Shown piece after piece: positions 14,838-24,132 of a DNA stretch of 64,000 nt. The notes beneath the pieces were generated by a model that saw only the letters and a list, made by a program, of their open reading frames with translations, did no database searches and was not told the origin of the DNA. The DNA comes from Rothia nasimurium (GTDB lineage Bacteria > Actinomycetota > Actinomycetes > Actinomycetales > Micrococcaceae). Made by a program: the position numbers and the translations under genes. Positions within the stretch are counted from its first letter, which is position 1. Each line of letters opens with the position of its first letter. The stretch spans positions 124,001 to 188,000 of the forward strand of contig NZ_CAKMTD010000004.1 in the NCBI RefSeq assembly GCF_928391935.1, given 5' to 3'.

Positions 14838-16894
14838 GCGTTGCCCCTTTCGGTGTCAAGGTGGGAAGCCCAGTGGTGGTCGCTGTCGCCGGAAACGGGG
14901 GTGAAGACCAGGCGCTGGTTGGGGTCGGCGTCGGCCCGCAGGGAGCGTTCTGCGAAGCGGTCGCCGGTGGCGAAGTCGGACGGTGAGGGGACGGTGCCGG
15001 GGATCTGGTAGAGGCGGTCGGAGCCGGACTCAATGGAGAGGACGGAGCCGAGTAGGCCTCGGGTGTATTCGTGCATGGGGTTGGCCAGGAGCTGGCTGGT
15101 GGCGCCTGCTTCTACAATCTGACCGGCGTACATGACGGAGATCCGGTGGGCGACCTGGGCGACGAGGGCCAGGTCGTGGGACACGAAGATCATGGCGAAG
15201 CCCAGCTGTTCCCGCAGTTCGTTGAGGAGCTTGATGACTTCTGCCTGGACGGTGACGTCGAGGGCGGTGGTGGGTTCGTCGGCGATGACCAGCTTGGGGG
15301 AGCGGGACAGGGCCATGGCGATGAGGACGCGCTGGCGCTGGCCGCCGGAGAGCTCGTGGGGGTAGGAGGCCAGGGTGCGCTCGGGGTCGAGCTTGACCAG
15401 GCGCAGGAGCTCTTCGGGGCTCTTGCGGCCGCCTCGGCGGGTGAGCTGCTTCATCTGGTCCTTGATGAGCATGGAGGGGTTCAGGGAGCTGAGGGCGTCC
15501 TGGTAGACCATGGAGATCACGGAGCCGCGCAGCTTCTGGAAGTCGGCTTCTGAGGCCCCGACCAGTTCCTGGCCCTCGAAGAGGACGGAGCCGGTGATCT
15601 TGGCTTTCTTGTCGAGTAGGCCGATGATGGCCAGGGAGGTAATGGACTTACCTGAACCTGATTCGCCGACCAGGCCCATGGTCTGGCCCTCGGTGACGGT
15701 GAAGGAGACACGGTCGACCACGGGGGTATCGCCGAAGCGTTCGGGGAAGTAGATGGAGAGGTCCTTGACTTCCAGGATGATGCGGGCAGAATTGTCTGCC
15801 TGCAGGCGGTCGGTGCGGCGGGCCTCGGCGTCCTTGAGCTCGGCCAGGACGCCTGCCAGGTTGGCGGCGGCGACGGCGTCGCGGTCAGCTGCCGGGCGGG
15901 AGGCGGCGTGCTTGACGTCCTGGCCTTCACCGTCCCAGGGGGCGGCTACAGACAGGCCGTCGGTTGCGGCAGGGACGGCGGTAACGGTACCTGCGGTGGT
16001 GCCTGCCGTGACGGAGGCGTCGTCGATCTTGACCTTGCGGCGCAGCTTGGGGTTGACCATAGCGTCGGTCATGCCTTCGGAGAGTACGTTGAGGGCCAGG
16101 ACGGTGAGCAGGATGATGGCACCTGCGAAGGTGGTTGCCCACCAGCCGCCTGCCAGCACGAGGGCGCGGCCGTCGGCGATGACGTTACCCCAGGAGGGGT
16201 CCGGCGGACGTACACCGGCGGAGAGGAAGCTCAGCGAGGCTTCCAGGATGATGGCGTCGGCAACCATGACGGTGGCGAAAACTAGCACGGGGGCAATGGT
16301 GTTACGCACAACGTGCTTGAGCAGGATGTAGAAGCGGGGGGCGCCCATGACTCGTTCGGCACGGACGTAGTCTTCGTCCCAGGCTGAGAGCACCTGGGCG
16401 CGGACGACACGGGCCAGCTGGGGGGTGTAGACAATAGCGATGGCGACGATGATGGTGCCCACGGAGTTGCCGAGGGAGGCCAGCAGGACGGCAGCCAGGG
16501 CGATGCCGGGGAAGGCCATGAGCACATCCATGATGCGCATGATGACTTCTGAGACGACCTTGCTGCTGGTGGCTGCCAGAGCGCCAAGAATACCGCCCAT
16601 AATCAGGGCGAGGGCAACAGCGCCGAGGCCAACCTGGAGGGAGGCGCGGGCACCGTACATGAGACGGGAGAGGATGTCGCGGCCCTGGCGGTCGGTGCCG
16701 AAGAGGTATTCGGAGTTGGGGGCCCCGATGGGGGTGCCGGTGGAGGCCAGCGGGTCGTGGGGGGCGAGCCAGGGGGCGAAGATAGCGATCAGGGCGATGA
16801 GGGCAATGAAGCTGAGGGCTACTTTGGAGCCAAGCGGCAGGGCCTTGAATCGGATGCCGGGCGCTGAGAGGCGTTCTGCGAGTCCGCTACGCAT
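14834..16894 (-). CDS. ABC transporter fused permease-ATPase (DppC-DppD type)
   Basis: One 686-aa protein joins a permease and an ATPase. Residues about 25-290 are a DppC-like permease with five or six spans and the coupling EAA-like segment around IVYTPQLARVVRAQVLSAWD. About 75 Ala/Thr-rich residues link it to an ATPase at about 365-650: Walker A GLVGESGSGKSITS, signature LSGGQRQRVLIAMAL, Walker B LVIADEPTTALDVT. From memory, the Corynebacterium glutamicum sialic acid importer SiaEFGI belongs to this oligopeptide class. The partners are the DppB-like permease 2 bp upstream and the second ATPase, overlapping by 4 bp. Substrate is inferred from the nan genes. Confidence 0.92.
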   Translation of the reverse strand: MRSGLAERLSAPGIRFKALPLGSKVALSFIALIALIAIFAPWLAPHDPLASTGTPIGAPNSEYLFGTDRQGRDILSRLMYGARASLQVGLGAVALALIMGGILGALAATSSKVVSEVIMRIMDVLMAFPGIALAAVLLASLGNSVGTIIVAIAIVYTPQLARVVRAQVLSAWDEDYVRAERVMGAPRFYILLKHVVRNTIAPVLVFATVMVADAIILEASLSFLSAGVRPPDPSWGNVIADGRALVLAGGWWATTFAGAIILLTVLALNVLSEGMTDAMVNPKLRRKVKIDDASVTAGTTAGTVTAVPAATDGLSVAAPWDGEGQDVKHAASRPAADRDAVAAANLAGVLAELKDAEARRTDRLQADNSARIILEVKDLSIYFPERFGDTPVVDRVSFTVTEGQTMGLVGESGSGKSITSLAIIGLLDKKAKITGSVLFEGQELVGASEADFQKLRGSVISMVYQDALSSLNPSMLIKDQMKQLTRRGGRKSPEELLRLVKLDPERTLASYPHELSGGQRQRVLIAMALSRSPKLVIADEPTTALDVTVQAEVIKLLNELREQLGFAMIFVSHDLALVAQVAHRISVMYAGQIVEAGATSQLLANPMHEYTRGLLGSVLSIESGSDRLYQIPGTVPSPSDFATGDRFAERSLRADADPNQRLVFTPVSGDSDHHWASHLDTERGNA

Positions 16895-16896
16895 GG

Positions 16897-17850
16897 TTAG
16901 ACGCTCCTGATTCGGGGGTTGATGAGTAGGTAGAGCAGGTCAACGATGATGTTGACGAGCACGAAGGTGACGGCAATGGTGAGCACGACGCCCTGGACCA
17001 GGTTGATGTCGTTGCCGGTGATACCGATAAAGATGAGGTTGCCCATGCCGTTGAGGGAGAAGATCATTTCGATCACGACGGCGCCGCCGAGTAGGTAGCC
17101 GATACGCAGGCCCAGGACGGTTACCGGGGTGATGAGGGCGTTGCGGAGTACGTTCTTGGTGATGACTTCGCGGCGGGGGACACCGTTACCAATGGCGGTG
17201 CGCACATAGTCCTTGTCGAGTTCTTCGACCATGGAGGTGCGGACGGTTCGGGTCAGGGAGGCGCTGACGGGGACAGCCAGGGCCACGGCGGGGAGGAACA
17301 TGTGGTTGAGCCAGGTTCCAAAACCGCTACCGGTGGGGGCCAGGCCGCCGGTGGGGAACCAGCCCAGTTTGAGGGAGAAGTACTGGATCATGAGAATACC
17401 CAGCCAGAAGGAGGGGGTGGCGATAGAGGCCATGGAGAGGACGCGGATGACCTGGTCGGGCCAGCGGTCCCGGTAGAGGGCCGCAATCACGCCGAGGACC
17501 AGGGAGGCTACTGCCGCAATGAGGACACCGAAGAAGGTGAGCTGCAAGGTGGTGGGGAAGGCCAACTTGATTTGGTCGATGACGGGCTGGGCCGGAGGGG
17601 TGGTCATACCCAGATCGAAACGGATCAGGCGGCCCAGGAAGGCAAAGTACTGCACGATGAGCGGGTCATTGAGGCCGTGGGAATCACGGTAGGCTTCCTT
17701 GGCTTCCTCTGAGGCGCCTTCGCCCAGGGCAATGGTAGCTGGGTCACCGGGGGTGAATTGCAGGATGACGAAGACCAGGATGGTCACGCCCAAAATCATG
17801 GCTGGCAGGGCTATCAGGCGCCTGCCAAGGAGTCTAAGGAAGTTTGACAC
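16897..17850 (-). CDS. ABC transporter permease (DppB-like)
   Basis: First permease of the importer, 317 aa from a GTG start (MSNFLRLLGRRLIALPAM) with AAGGAG-free but short spacing to the preceding hairpin region. About six spans are visible. The motifs FTPGDPATIALGEGASEEAKE near the N-terminus and VPRREVITKNVLRNALITPVTVLGLRIGYLLGG in pieces (EAA loop, GLRIGYLLGG) are typical of DppB/OppB. It is 2 bp from the fused permease-ATPase gene and 255 bp downstream of the binding protein, with a strong hairpin in that gap. Confidence 0.93.
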   Translation of the reverse strand: MSNFLRLLGRRLIALPAMILGVTILVFVILQFTPGDPATIALGEGASEEAKEAYRDSHGLNDPLIVQYFAFLGRLIRFDLGMTTPPAQPVIDQIKLAFPTTLQLTFFGVLIAAVASLVLGVIAALYRDRWPDQVIRVLSMASIATPSFWLGILMIQYFSLKLGWFPTGGLAPTGSGFGTWLNHMFLPAVALAVPVSASLTRTVRTSMVEELDKDYVRTAIGNGVPRREVITKNVLRNALITPVTVLGLRIGYLLGGAVVIEMIFSLNGMGNLIFIGITGNDINLVQGVVLTIAVTFVLVNIIVDLLYLLINPRIRSV

Positions 17851-17940
17851 GGGGGTTCTCCCTGCTCAGTGCTTAGGTGGGGTGGTCAAAGGTGGGGGCG
17901 GACGGCGCCGGGTTGGGGGCGTCCTGGATGGAGGGAATGC

Positions 17941-17988
17941 GGCGGCCTACCCGGGGTAGCAAGGGGCCTGCGCACCGGGTAGGCCGCC
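17941..17988 (-). promoter_or_regulatory. Intercistronic hairpin between binding protein and permease genes
   Basis: A perfect 14-bp inverted repeat (GGCGGCCTACCCGG with CCGGGTAGGCCGCC) encloses 20 nt and has no T-run on the operon strand. In ABC importer operons such hairpins protect the abundant binding-protein mRNA or cut down transcription into the permease genes. It lies about 120 bp past the binding-protein stop. Confidence 0.7.
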
Positions 17989-18105
17989 GTGATTCATTGA
18001 CCGGTATTCAACCGGTAGGTGCGCCCGCACAGGGGCGCCGGGGCTGCACCAGAAGACTATGTGTGGATGGAGAAAGGGGAAGGTGCCTTCTGGGGCAGGG
18101 TCTGG

Positions 18106-19713
18106 CTACTTGGTGGTGCCGACGTTCTGGAAGGACAGGCCGGTGGTAGGCAGCGGCTTGAAGTCTGACAGGGTGTCGGGGGACCAAGCGGTGGGTAGCT
18201 TGCGGTGGAAGAGGGGGTAGAGGGGGACGTTGTCAGCGACAATGTCGAAGACGGTCTTCCAGTCCGGTGAGTCGGAGGCAACTGCAGCTGCCATGGCTTC
18301 CTGGAGCTGGGCGTACTCGGGGGTTGAGGACCAGCGGAAGCGCTTCTCGGGCCAGGTGGCGCCACGGTACCACCAGGAGAGCAACAGGTCGGGGTCGTTA
18401 CCGAAGACGGAGGGGTCACCGGGGGCCAGGACGACCTCGAAGTCACCGGTGTCAACGAAGTCTGAGTAGAGGGATGAGCTCTTGGTGTCAGCCAGGGTGA
18501 CGGTGATACCTGCGTCCTTCAGGGATTCCTGAATCAGCTGGGAGCACTGCTTGACCCAGTTGTGGTCGGTGGTGCGCAGGGTGATGGAGAGGTTCTCAAC
18601 GCCGGCGTCCTTGAGCAGCTGCTGGGCCTTAGCCTTGTCGTAGGTGTAGACGGTGGAGGCCTGGACGTAGTCGGGGTGCTCCTTGTGCAGGAAGGAGGTG
18701 GCTGCGGTGGCGTTACCCAGCAGGCCGGTTGAAATGACCTTGTCCATGTCGATGGCGTAGAAGAGGGCCTGACGGACTTCCTTCTTGTCGAAGGGGGCCT
18801 TCTCGCAGTTGAACATCATGAAGAGCAGGCCGAAGGACTGCACCGACTCCACGGAGACACCGTTGGTGTTCTCCAGGACGGGGATGTTGTCGTAGGGGAC
18901 GGACTCAATGGCCTGAACACGCTGGGAGCTCATGGCGTTGACGCGGGCTGAGTCATCAGACAGGATCAGCCATTCCATGGTCTTAGCCAGGGCAGGGCGG
19001 GGGCCGTTGTAGTCGTCGAAACGCTCAAACTTGATGTGGTCACCCTTGGTGGCAGAAACGAACTTGTAGGGGCCAGAGCCAATGGGGTGGGCACCGAAAG
19101 CCTCGATATCGTCGGCAGCAGAAGCAGGCATGATATTGACGAGGGAGATACGGGTAGCAAAGAGGGGGAAGGGCTGGTTGAGCTTGAACTCGACGGTGGT
19201 GTCATCTACTGCGGTGGTGGAATCCAGGAAGTAGAGGAACTGGCTGAAGAGGGACTCTTCTGAGGTGTAGAGTTCGAAGGTCTTGACGACGTCTGCTGCG
19301 GTGACAGCAGCACCATCGTGGAACTTAGCACCTGAACGCAGGGTGACGCGGTAGGTGGTGTCGTCAACCTGCTCGGGGTCGCCGGTAGCCAGGGCGTTGT
19401 AGCGTTCGCGGGTGGCGGGGTCGAGTCCGTAGAGGCCTTCGAAGATGTGCAGGTTGGCGGCGAAGGGGGCGGCGCCGGAGGCCTGTGAGGGGTCGAAGGT
19501 GGTGGAGACGTCGTAGGCGATGGCGGCGGTGATCGTGCCGTCCTTGGTGGTGCTACCAGCTGATCCGTTGGAGGACGCACCGGTCTCCTGGGATGAGGAA
19601 CCGCAGGCGGCTACGGTTGCGGCGAAGGCGGTTGCGGCGCTGATGCTTCCGGCGATTTTGAAGAAGCCGCGGCGGGAGGTGTCAAAATTCTTGACGGTAT
19701 CGAGCTGTGACAT
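18106..19713 (-). CDS. Extracellular solute-binding protein, family 5 (sialic acid importer), Tat lipoprotein
   Basis: Substrate-binding lipoprotein of 535 aa from the ATG of MSQLDTVKNFDTSRRGFFK, with AGGAG 10 nt upstream. The N-terminus has a twin-arginine motif SRRGFFK, a hydrophobic stretch and a lipobox ending VAACGSSS, so it is likely exported folded and lipid-anchored. The body is SBP_bac_5: YRVTLRSGAKFHDGAAVTAADVV, IGSGPYKFVS and the C-terminal LYPLFHRKLPTAW. Despite resemblance to oligopeptide binders, the operon with nanAKE suggests sialic acid as substrate. It is the first gene of the operon and faces the GntR regulator. Confidence 0.9.
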   Translation of the reverse strand: MSQLDTVKNFDTSRRGFFKIAGSISAATAFAATVAACGSSSQETGASSNGSAGSTTKDGTITAAIAYDVSTTFDPSQASGAAPFAANLHIFEGLYGLDPATRERYNALATGDPEQVDDTTYRVTLRSGAKFHDGAAVTAADVVKTFELYTSEESLFSQFLYFLDSTTAVDDTTVEFKLNQPFPLFATRISLVNIMPASAADDIEAFGAHPIGSGPYKFVSATKGDHIKFERFDDYNGPRPALAKTMEWLILSDDSARVNAMSSQRVQAIESVPYDNIPVLENTNGVSVESVQSFGLLFMMFNCEKAPFDKKEVRQALFYAIDMDKVISTGLLGNATAATSFLHKEHPDYVQASTVYTYDKAKAQQLLKDAGVENLSITLRTTDHNWVKQCSQLIQESLKDAGITVTLADTKSSSLYSDFVDTGDFEVVLAPGDPSVFGNDPDLLLSWWYRGATWPEKRFRWSSTPEYAQLQEAMAAAVASDSPDWKTVFDIVADNVPLYPLFHRKLPTAWSPDTLSDFKPLPTTGLSFQNVGTTK

Positions 19714-19784
19714 CGGTGTCTCACTCCTAAAGATGCTGGCTCCGGGGTGGGGAGCGGGGGACATATAGATCTATGCAGTTATGA

Positions 19785-19875
19785 GGTAGGACGTCCTACC
19801 TTTACCCTGTATACTAGTGACGGACGTCTAGCTTGGTCAAGTGCAGAGAAGTAAAAACCTTAACAATGACGTCTT
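19785..19875. promoter_or_regulatory. Divergent nan promoter region with three GACGTC-centred operator candidates
   Basis: A perfect 16-bp palindrome, GGTAGGACGTCCTACC, lies at 19785-19800. GGACGTCT repeats at 19822-19829 and TGACGTCT at 19868-19875. An extended -10 for the regulator gene, TGTATACT, is at 19808-19815, so the palindrome sits in its -35 zone and the second site near +10. On the other strand the palindrome is also in the promoter zone of the binding-protein operon. This layout suits autoregulation and control of the nan operon by the divergent GntR protein. Confidence 0.7.
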
Positions 19876-19960
19876 GAAAACAAGCCCAGCCCCCAACCCC
19901 CGGTATCTCCGGGCCGGGTCCCTACCACCTACAAATAAAACGACTCCTTTGGAGGCCACC

Positions 19961-20824
19961 GTGTCGCACATTCCAAGCCACGCCACCCCCTCGAACCACA
20001 AAGAAGAGCGTGCTATGAACCACCCCGCAGCGGACCTCACCCCCGCTGCCCCCAACCTCGGCGCTTTCCTGCCCAAACAGGCGTCCAGAAGTGCTGCCCA
20101 AATCCGCCAGCACCAGCTTCAAAACGACATTATTTCCCTCATCTTTGACCGCCAGCTCGGCCAGGGCGACCCCCTACCCACCGAACAAGAACTCATCGAC
20201 GCCCTGGGCGTGGGCCGCAATTCTGTGCGCGAAGCCCTCAAAGTACTCGAAGCCCTCGGAATCGTTGAAGTACGCCACGGATTCGGCACCTTCGTAGGCG
20301 GCAACGCCCTGACCTCCATGGTCCGAGCCCTCAGCTTCAGAGGCTGCCTGGCCCTCTACCACGGGGGACAGGAGGCCCTCGAACTAGTCGAAGTCCGCGA
20401 AGCCCTTGAAGTCGGCCTAATCCCCGCCGTCCTACCCGTCATGACCGACCAACAACTCGCTAAAGTCAAAGCCGCCCTCGACGCCATGGAAACCAGCGTC
20501 CACAACGGCTCCTGGCTGGCTGAATCCGACCAAAACTTCCACGCCGCCATCTTCGAACCCCTCGGTAACGAACTACTCTCCCGCCTCCTAGACGTCTTCT
20601 GGCAGGTCTATAACACCATCGCCGGTATGCTTGACACCGTCGCCCCCCTCGATGACACCGAAACCTGCACCCTGCTGGACGCCCACCGCAAACTCTACGA
20701 AGCAATCGCCGCCCACGACGAAACCGCAGCCATCCAACTCATGCGAGAACACTTCGTCGGAATCCGCGCCCGCCTCACCTCCTGGCAAACCCGCTGGCTC
20801 CAAGACACCAACCCCCAACTATGA
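19961..20824 (+). CDS. nanR: GntR-family (FadR/FCD) regulator, probable sialic acid repressor
   Basis: Transcription factor of 287 aa. The start is a GTG with GGAGG 5 nt upstream; the frame is open earlier, but no other site fits. The winged helix spans about residues 45-115 (QNDIISLIFDRQLGQGD, PTEQELIDALGVGRNSVREAL, VRHGFGTFVGG), and the C-terminal FCD ligand domain has the metal-binding pattern ESDQNFHAAIFEPLGN and a late His-containing LMREHFVGIR. It is divergent from the importer operon, with palindromic sites between. The name rests on context and similarity to GntR-type NanR proteins of other actinobacteria; the ligand could be Neu5Ac or a phosphorylated amino sugar. Confidence 0.82.
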   Translation: MSHIPSHATPSNHKEERAMNHPAADLTPAAPNLGAFLPKQASRSAAQIRQHQLQNDIISLIFDRQLGQGDPLPTEQELIDALGVGRNSVREALKVLEALGIVEVRHGFGTFVGGNALTSMVRALSFRGCLALYHGGQEALELVEVREALEVGLIPAVLPVMTDQQLAKVKAALDAMETSVHNGSWLAESDQNFHAAIFEPLGNELLSRLLDVFWQVYNTIAGMLDTVAPLDDTETCTLLDAHRKLYEAIAAHDETAAIQLMREHFVGIRARLTSWQTRWLQDTNPQL

Positions 20825-21032
20825 CGCCGTATTACAGGGCTACTTTTTGTTAACGTCACGGACGTGAGATACCCCCCAAAACAAGCCCCAGAGCCAGGAA
20901 GCCACAAGGGGAGTGGTCTAATAGAACGTAACGCGAAAACCGCGTTCGAACCACAACGGAACCGAGCACCAGGGTGCAGACAACGCTGTGGCCGCACCAC
21001 ACCACACCACACCAACAGAAAGATTCATAGCC

Positions 21033-21884
21033 GTGAAGAAATTTGTTGCCACTCTGGCTCTCGTACCCCTCGCATTCGGACTTGCAGCCTGCGGCTCATC
21101 AAGCAGCGACGACGTCGTCAAGATCGGCGTTGTAGGCACCGACCCCTCCAACGACAAGCTCGTTGAAGTAGCCAAGGCTGAGGGAATCAACATCGAAATC
21201 GTTGAGTTCACCGACTACACCCAGCCCAACCCCGCCCTCGCAGCAGGCGACATCGACCTCAACTGGTTCCAGCACATCGCCTACCTCTCCAACTACAACG
21301 TAGAAGCAAACGACACCCTGGGTATTGTTGGCCCCACCGTCATCTACCCCATGGCCCTCTTCTCCAACAAGCACACCGACATCTCAGCCCTGCCCGAGGG
21401 TGCTGAAATCGCGATCCCCAACGACACCGTCAACCAGGCCCGCGCCCTGCTCCTGCTCGAAGCTAACGGCCTGGTCAGTTTCAAGGCTGAAACCACCAGC
21501 CCCACCCCCGACGACATCGCCGAAGGCTCCAAGGTCAAGGTAACCCCCGTAGACGCAGCCCAGACCGTGCTCGCCCTCGAATCCGTTGACGGCTCCGTCA
21601 TCAACAACGACTTCCTCAAGGACGCCGGCCTCAACCCCAAGGACGCCCTGGCCCAGGACGACCCCGCCAACGAGTCAGCCCGCCCCTACGTTAACCTCTT
21701 TGTCTCCACCGCTGAGAACGTAGACAACGAAACCTACAAGAAGATCGTAGAGCTCTACCACACTGAAGAAGTTCAGGCCGTCGTTCAGGAAGACACCCAG
21801 GGCACCGCTGTTGAAGTGACCACCGACGTCGCCGAACTGCGCTCCACCCTGGCCACCCTGGAAGAGCAGAAGCGCAACAGCTAA
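21033..21884 (+). CDS. metQ: Methionine ABC transporter substrate-binding lipoprotein
   Basis: NlpA/MetQ-family lipoprotein, 283 aa. The GTG start (VKKFVATLALVPLAFGLAAC) gives a standard lipoprotein signal with lipobox GLAAC; a longer frame reaches further up but spoils the signal. The body has IEIVEFTDYTQPNPALAAGD, LNWFQHIAYL and GPTVIYPMALFS, common to D/L-methionine binders. A 250-bp gap separates it from metN, with no gene in between. The 5' region of about 200 bp was checked for a SAM riboswitch and none was convincing. Confidence 0.92.
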   Translation: MKKFVATLALVPLAFGLAACGSSSSDDVVKIGVVGTDPSNDKLVEVAKAEGINIEIVEFTDYTQPNPALAAGDIDLNWFQHIAYLSNYNVEANDTLGIVGPTVIYPMALFSNKHTDISALPEGAEIAIPNDTVNQARALLLLEANGLVSFKAETTSPTPDDIAEGSKVKVTPVDAAQTVLALESVDGSVINNDFLKDAGLNPKDALAQDDPANESARPYVNLFVSTAENVDNETYKKIVELYHTEEVQAVVQEDTQGTAVEVTTDVAELRSTLATLEEQKRNS

Positions 21885-22133
21885 AACACTAGGTGAAAGC
21901 TCACCCTTGAGCTAGCTCACTCACCCCCATCAGCGGCAGCCAACTGCGGTAGGCTAGACACTTCGGCCCCGACCGGTGCCAGCTCTAGCCCCGCACGGGC
22001 TGCCGCTGTGCGCGTACCTGACCACCGGCGTCCGCAAGGCCCTGCCCCACAGCGTGAAAGGTGCCGGGCTCACCACCGGCGCCCACCGGCACCAGCCTGT
22101 AGCCACAGCAAACCCCCAACCGAAGAAGAACAC

Positions 22134-23189
22134 ATGACCGAACAGCGAGTCCAGCCAACCCCGGCCGCCCAACCCATGGTGGTGCTCACCAACGTCACCA
22201 AACAGTTCAAGGTCGGCAAGAAAACCGTCACCGCCGTCAACGGCGTAGACCTCACCATCAACAAGGGTGAAATCTTCGCTATCATCGGCTACTCCGGTGC
22301 AGGTAAATCAACCCTGGTTCGCCTCATCAACGGCCTCGAAACCATCACGAGCGGCTCCCTCACCGTCGACGGCTTCGAAATTGCCGGCAAACGTGAATCC
22401 CAGCTCCGTGAAGCCCGCACCAACATCGGCATGATCTTCCAGCAGTTCAACCTCATGAACTCCCGCACCGTAGCAGGCAACGTCGAGTTCCCCCTCATCG
22501 TTGCAGGCTGGGACAAGGCCAAACGAGCCACCCGCGTCGCCGAGCTCCTCGAATTCGTCGGCCTGTCTGACAAAGCCAAAAACTACCCCGACCAGCTCTC
22601 CGGCGGCCAGAAACAGCGCGTCGGCATTGCCCGCGCCCTCGCTACCTCCCCCTCCCTCCTCCTCGCCGACGAATCCACCAGCGCCCTAGACCCTGAGACC
22701 ACCGCTGAAGTTCTTGACCTCCTCAAGAAGGTCAACTCCGAACTCGGTATTACCGTCATCGTGATCACCCACGAAATGGACGTAGTCTCATCCATCGCAG
22801 ACCGGGTAGCTGTCATGGAACTCGGTAAAGTCGTTGAAACCGGAAACGTCTACGACGTCTTCTCCAACCCGCAAACTGAGGTTGCCCGCCGTTTCGTCGG
22901 CACCACCGTCAAATCCCTCCCCGTGGGCGCAGAAGCCGCTGAACTCAAAGCCCGCCACAAGGGCTACCTCATCAACATCGAAATCACCGAAGGCAACCAG
23001 GGCATTGGTAAGGTCCTCTCCTACCTTGGCGCCCGAAACGTCTCCTTCAATATCGTGCAGGGCGGCCTGGAAACCCTCCAGGGCAAGACCTACGGCAGCC
23101 TCACCCTCGAGCTGCGCGGCGACGTCACCAGCCTGGACGCCGTCGTTGCCGAGCTAAAAACCGTTACCCGTGTGCAGGAGGTCCGGTAA
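22134..23189 (+). CDS. metN: Methionine ABC transporter ATP-binding protein
   Basis: ATPase of the methionine importer, 351 aa, started at MTEQRVQPTPAAQP with GAAGAAGAAC in front. Walker A is IGYSGAGKSTLVRLI, signature LSGGQKQRVGIARAL and Walker B LLLADESTSALDPETT. The C-terminal NIL domain (about 270-350; GYLINIEITEGNQGIGKVLS) binds methionine and gives feedback inhibition in the family. It sits 3 bp before metI, so they are translated together. A Glu replaced by Ser in the D-E-P motif (DEST instead of DEPT) is normal for MetN. Confidence 0.95.
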   Translation: MTEQRVQPTPAAQPMVVLTNVTKQFKVGKKTVTAVNGVDLTINKGEIFAIIGYSGAGKSTLVRLINGLETITSGSLTVDGFEIAGKRESQLREARTNIGMIFQQFNLMNSRTVAGNVEFPLIVAGWDKAKRATRVAELLEFVGLSDKAKNYPDQLSGGQKQRVGIARALATSPSLLLADESTSALDPETTAEVLDLLKKVNSELGITVIVITHEMDVVSSIADRVAVMELGKVVETGNVYDVFSNPQTEVARRFVGTTVKSLPVGAEAAELKARHKGYLINIEITEGNQGIGKVLSYLGARNVSFNIVQGGLETLQGKTYGSLTLELRGDVTSLDAVVAELKTVTRVQEVR

Positions 23190-23192
23190 ACC

Positions 23193-23849
23193 ATGGACGC
23201 AACCTTTATCTCCAACAAGCTCATCCCTGCCCTGGGTGACACCCTCTACATGGTGTCATTCACCATGCTGATAGCCGGTGCCATCGGTATGGTCTTTGGC
23301 CTGCTGCTTTACACCACCCGACAGGGCAACATTCTGGCTAACCGTTTCGTGAATATTCTGCTGAATGTCATCGTGAACGTGGTCCGCCCCATCCCCTTTA
23401 TCATTCTCCTGGCGGCCCTGGGCCCGCTGACCCAGATGGTGGTTGGCACCCGCCTGGGCGTCAACGCCGCGATTTTCGCTATGGTCTTCGGCGCCTCCTT
23501 CGCTATCGCCCGTATCGTCGAGCAGAACATGGTCTCTATTGACCCCGGCGTCATTGAGGCAGCCCGCGCCATGGGGGCTTCTAAGATGCGTATCCTCTTC
23601 ACCGTCATGATCCCCGAAGCCCTGGGCCCGCTGATCCTGGGCTACACCTTCCTGGTCATCGGCGTGGTTGATATGTCAGCGATGGCCGGTTACATCGGCG
23701 GTGGCGGCCTGGGTAAGGTCGCCCTGGTGGACGGCTACCAGCGCTTCAACGAGGTCATCACCTGGTCGGTTGTTGCCGTCATTATCATTCTGGTGCAGCT
23801 CATCCAGCTGGTGGGCAACATGCTGGCCCGCAAGGTCATGCGCCGCTAA
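23193..23849 (+). CDS. metI: Methionine ABC transporter permease
   Basis: Permease of 218 aa with five spans. The conserved coupling segment reads EAARAMGASKMRILFTVMIPEALGP in pieces (EAARAMGAS, MIPEALGP), followed by MAGYIGGGGLGKVALVDGYQRF, typical of MetI. It overlaps the metN stop region closely (3 bp apart, ATG preceded by AGGAGGTCCGG). No terminator is obvious directly after it. Confidence 0.95.
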   Translation: MDATFISNKLIPALGDTLYMVSFTMLIAGAIGMVFGLLLYTTRQGNILANRFVNILLNVIVNVVRPIPFIILLAALGPLTQMVVGTRLGVNAAIFAMVFGASFAIARIVEQNMVSIDPGVIEAARAMGASKMRILFTVMIPEALGPLILGYTFLVIGVVDMSAMAGYIGGGGLGKVALVDGYQRFNEVITWSVVAVIIILVQLIQLVGNMLARKVMRR

Positions 23850-24132
23850 AGACGGCAGGCAGATGGGGACGCCCGGGCGGTGAGTAGGCTGGTAAGGGCA
23901 GGTGGCAGGCAGGCATACATGCTTGCGTCTGCGACCCTCTCATTCCTTGCCCGGGGGCTCGTCCAGCCTCGTAAACTCGGCTGATTCCGTGCTCTCTTGC
24001 GTGCTCGCTAGCTCGCACCCGAGCGCTTCATCACTCCAGCCCCGAACCAGCAGACCCTGTGCATGCATACCTGCCCAGCTAGTTGGCTTCAGTTTTCTAC
24101 CGATGTACCCCGGGTAATACCGGGTGTGGCTC
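23850..24132. other. Intergenic region between metI and the toxin-antitoxin module
   Basis: No coding frame with plausible composition was seen. It holds direct and inverted fragments (GGCAGGCAG, CCCGGGTAATACCGGG) but no recognisable RNA gene. Confidence 0.5.

Noticed and set aside
20825-21032. Possible SAM riboswitch upstream of metQ
   Set aside because: Only a small hairpin (AACGCG / CGCGTT) and CACAC repeats are seen; none of the conserved SAM-riboswitch cores could be placed.
23850-24132. Small RNA gene such as 4.5S or 6S RNA
   Set aside because: No conserved domain-IV tetraloop or 6S-like bubble could be drawn.
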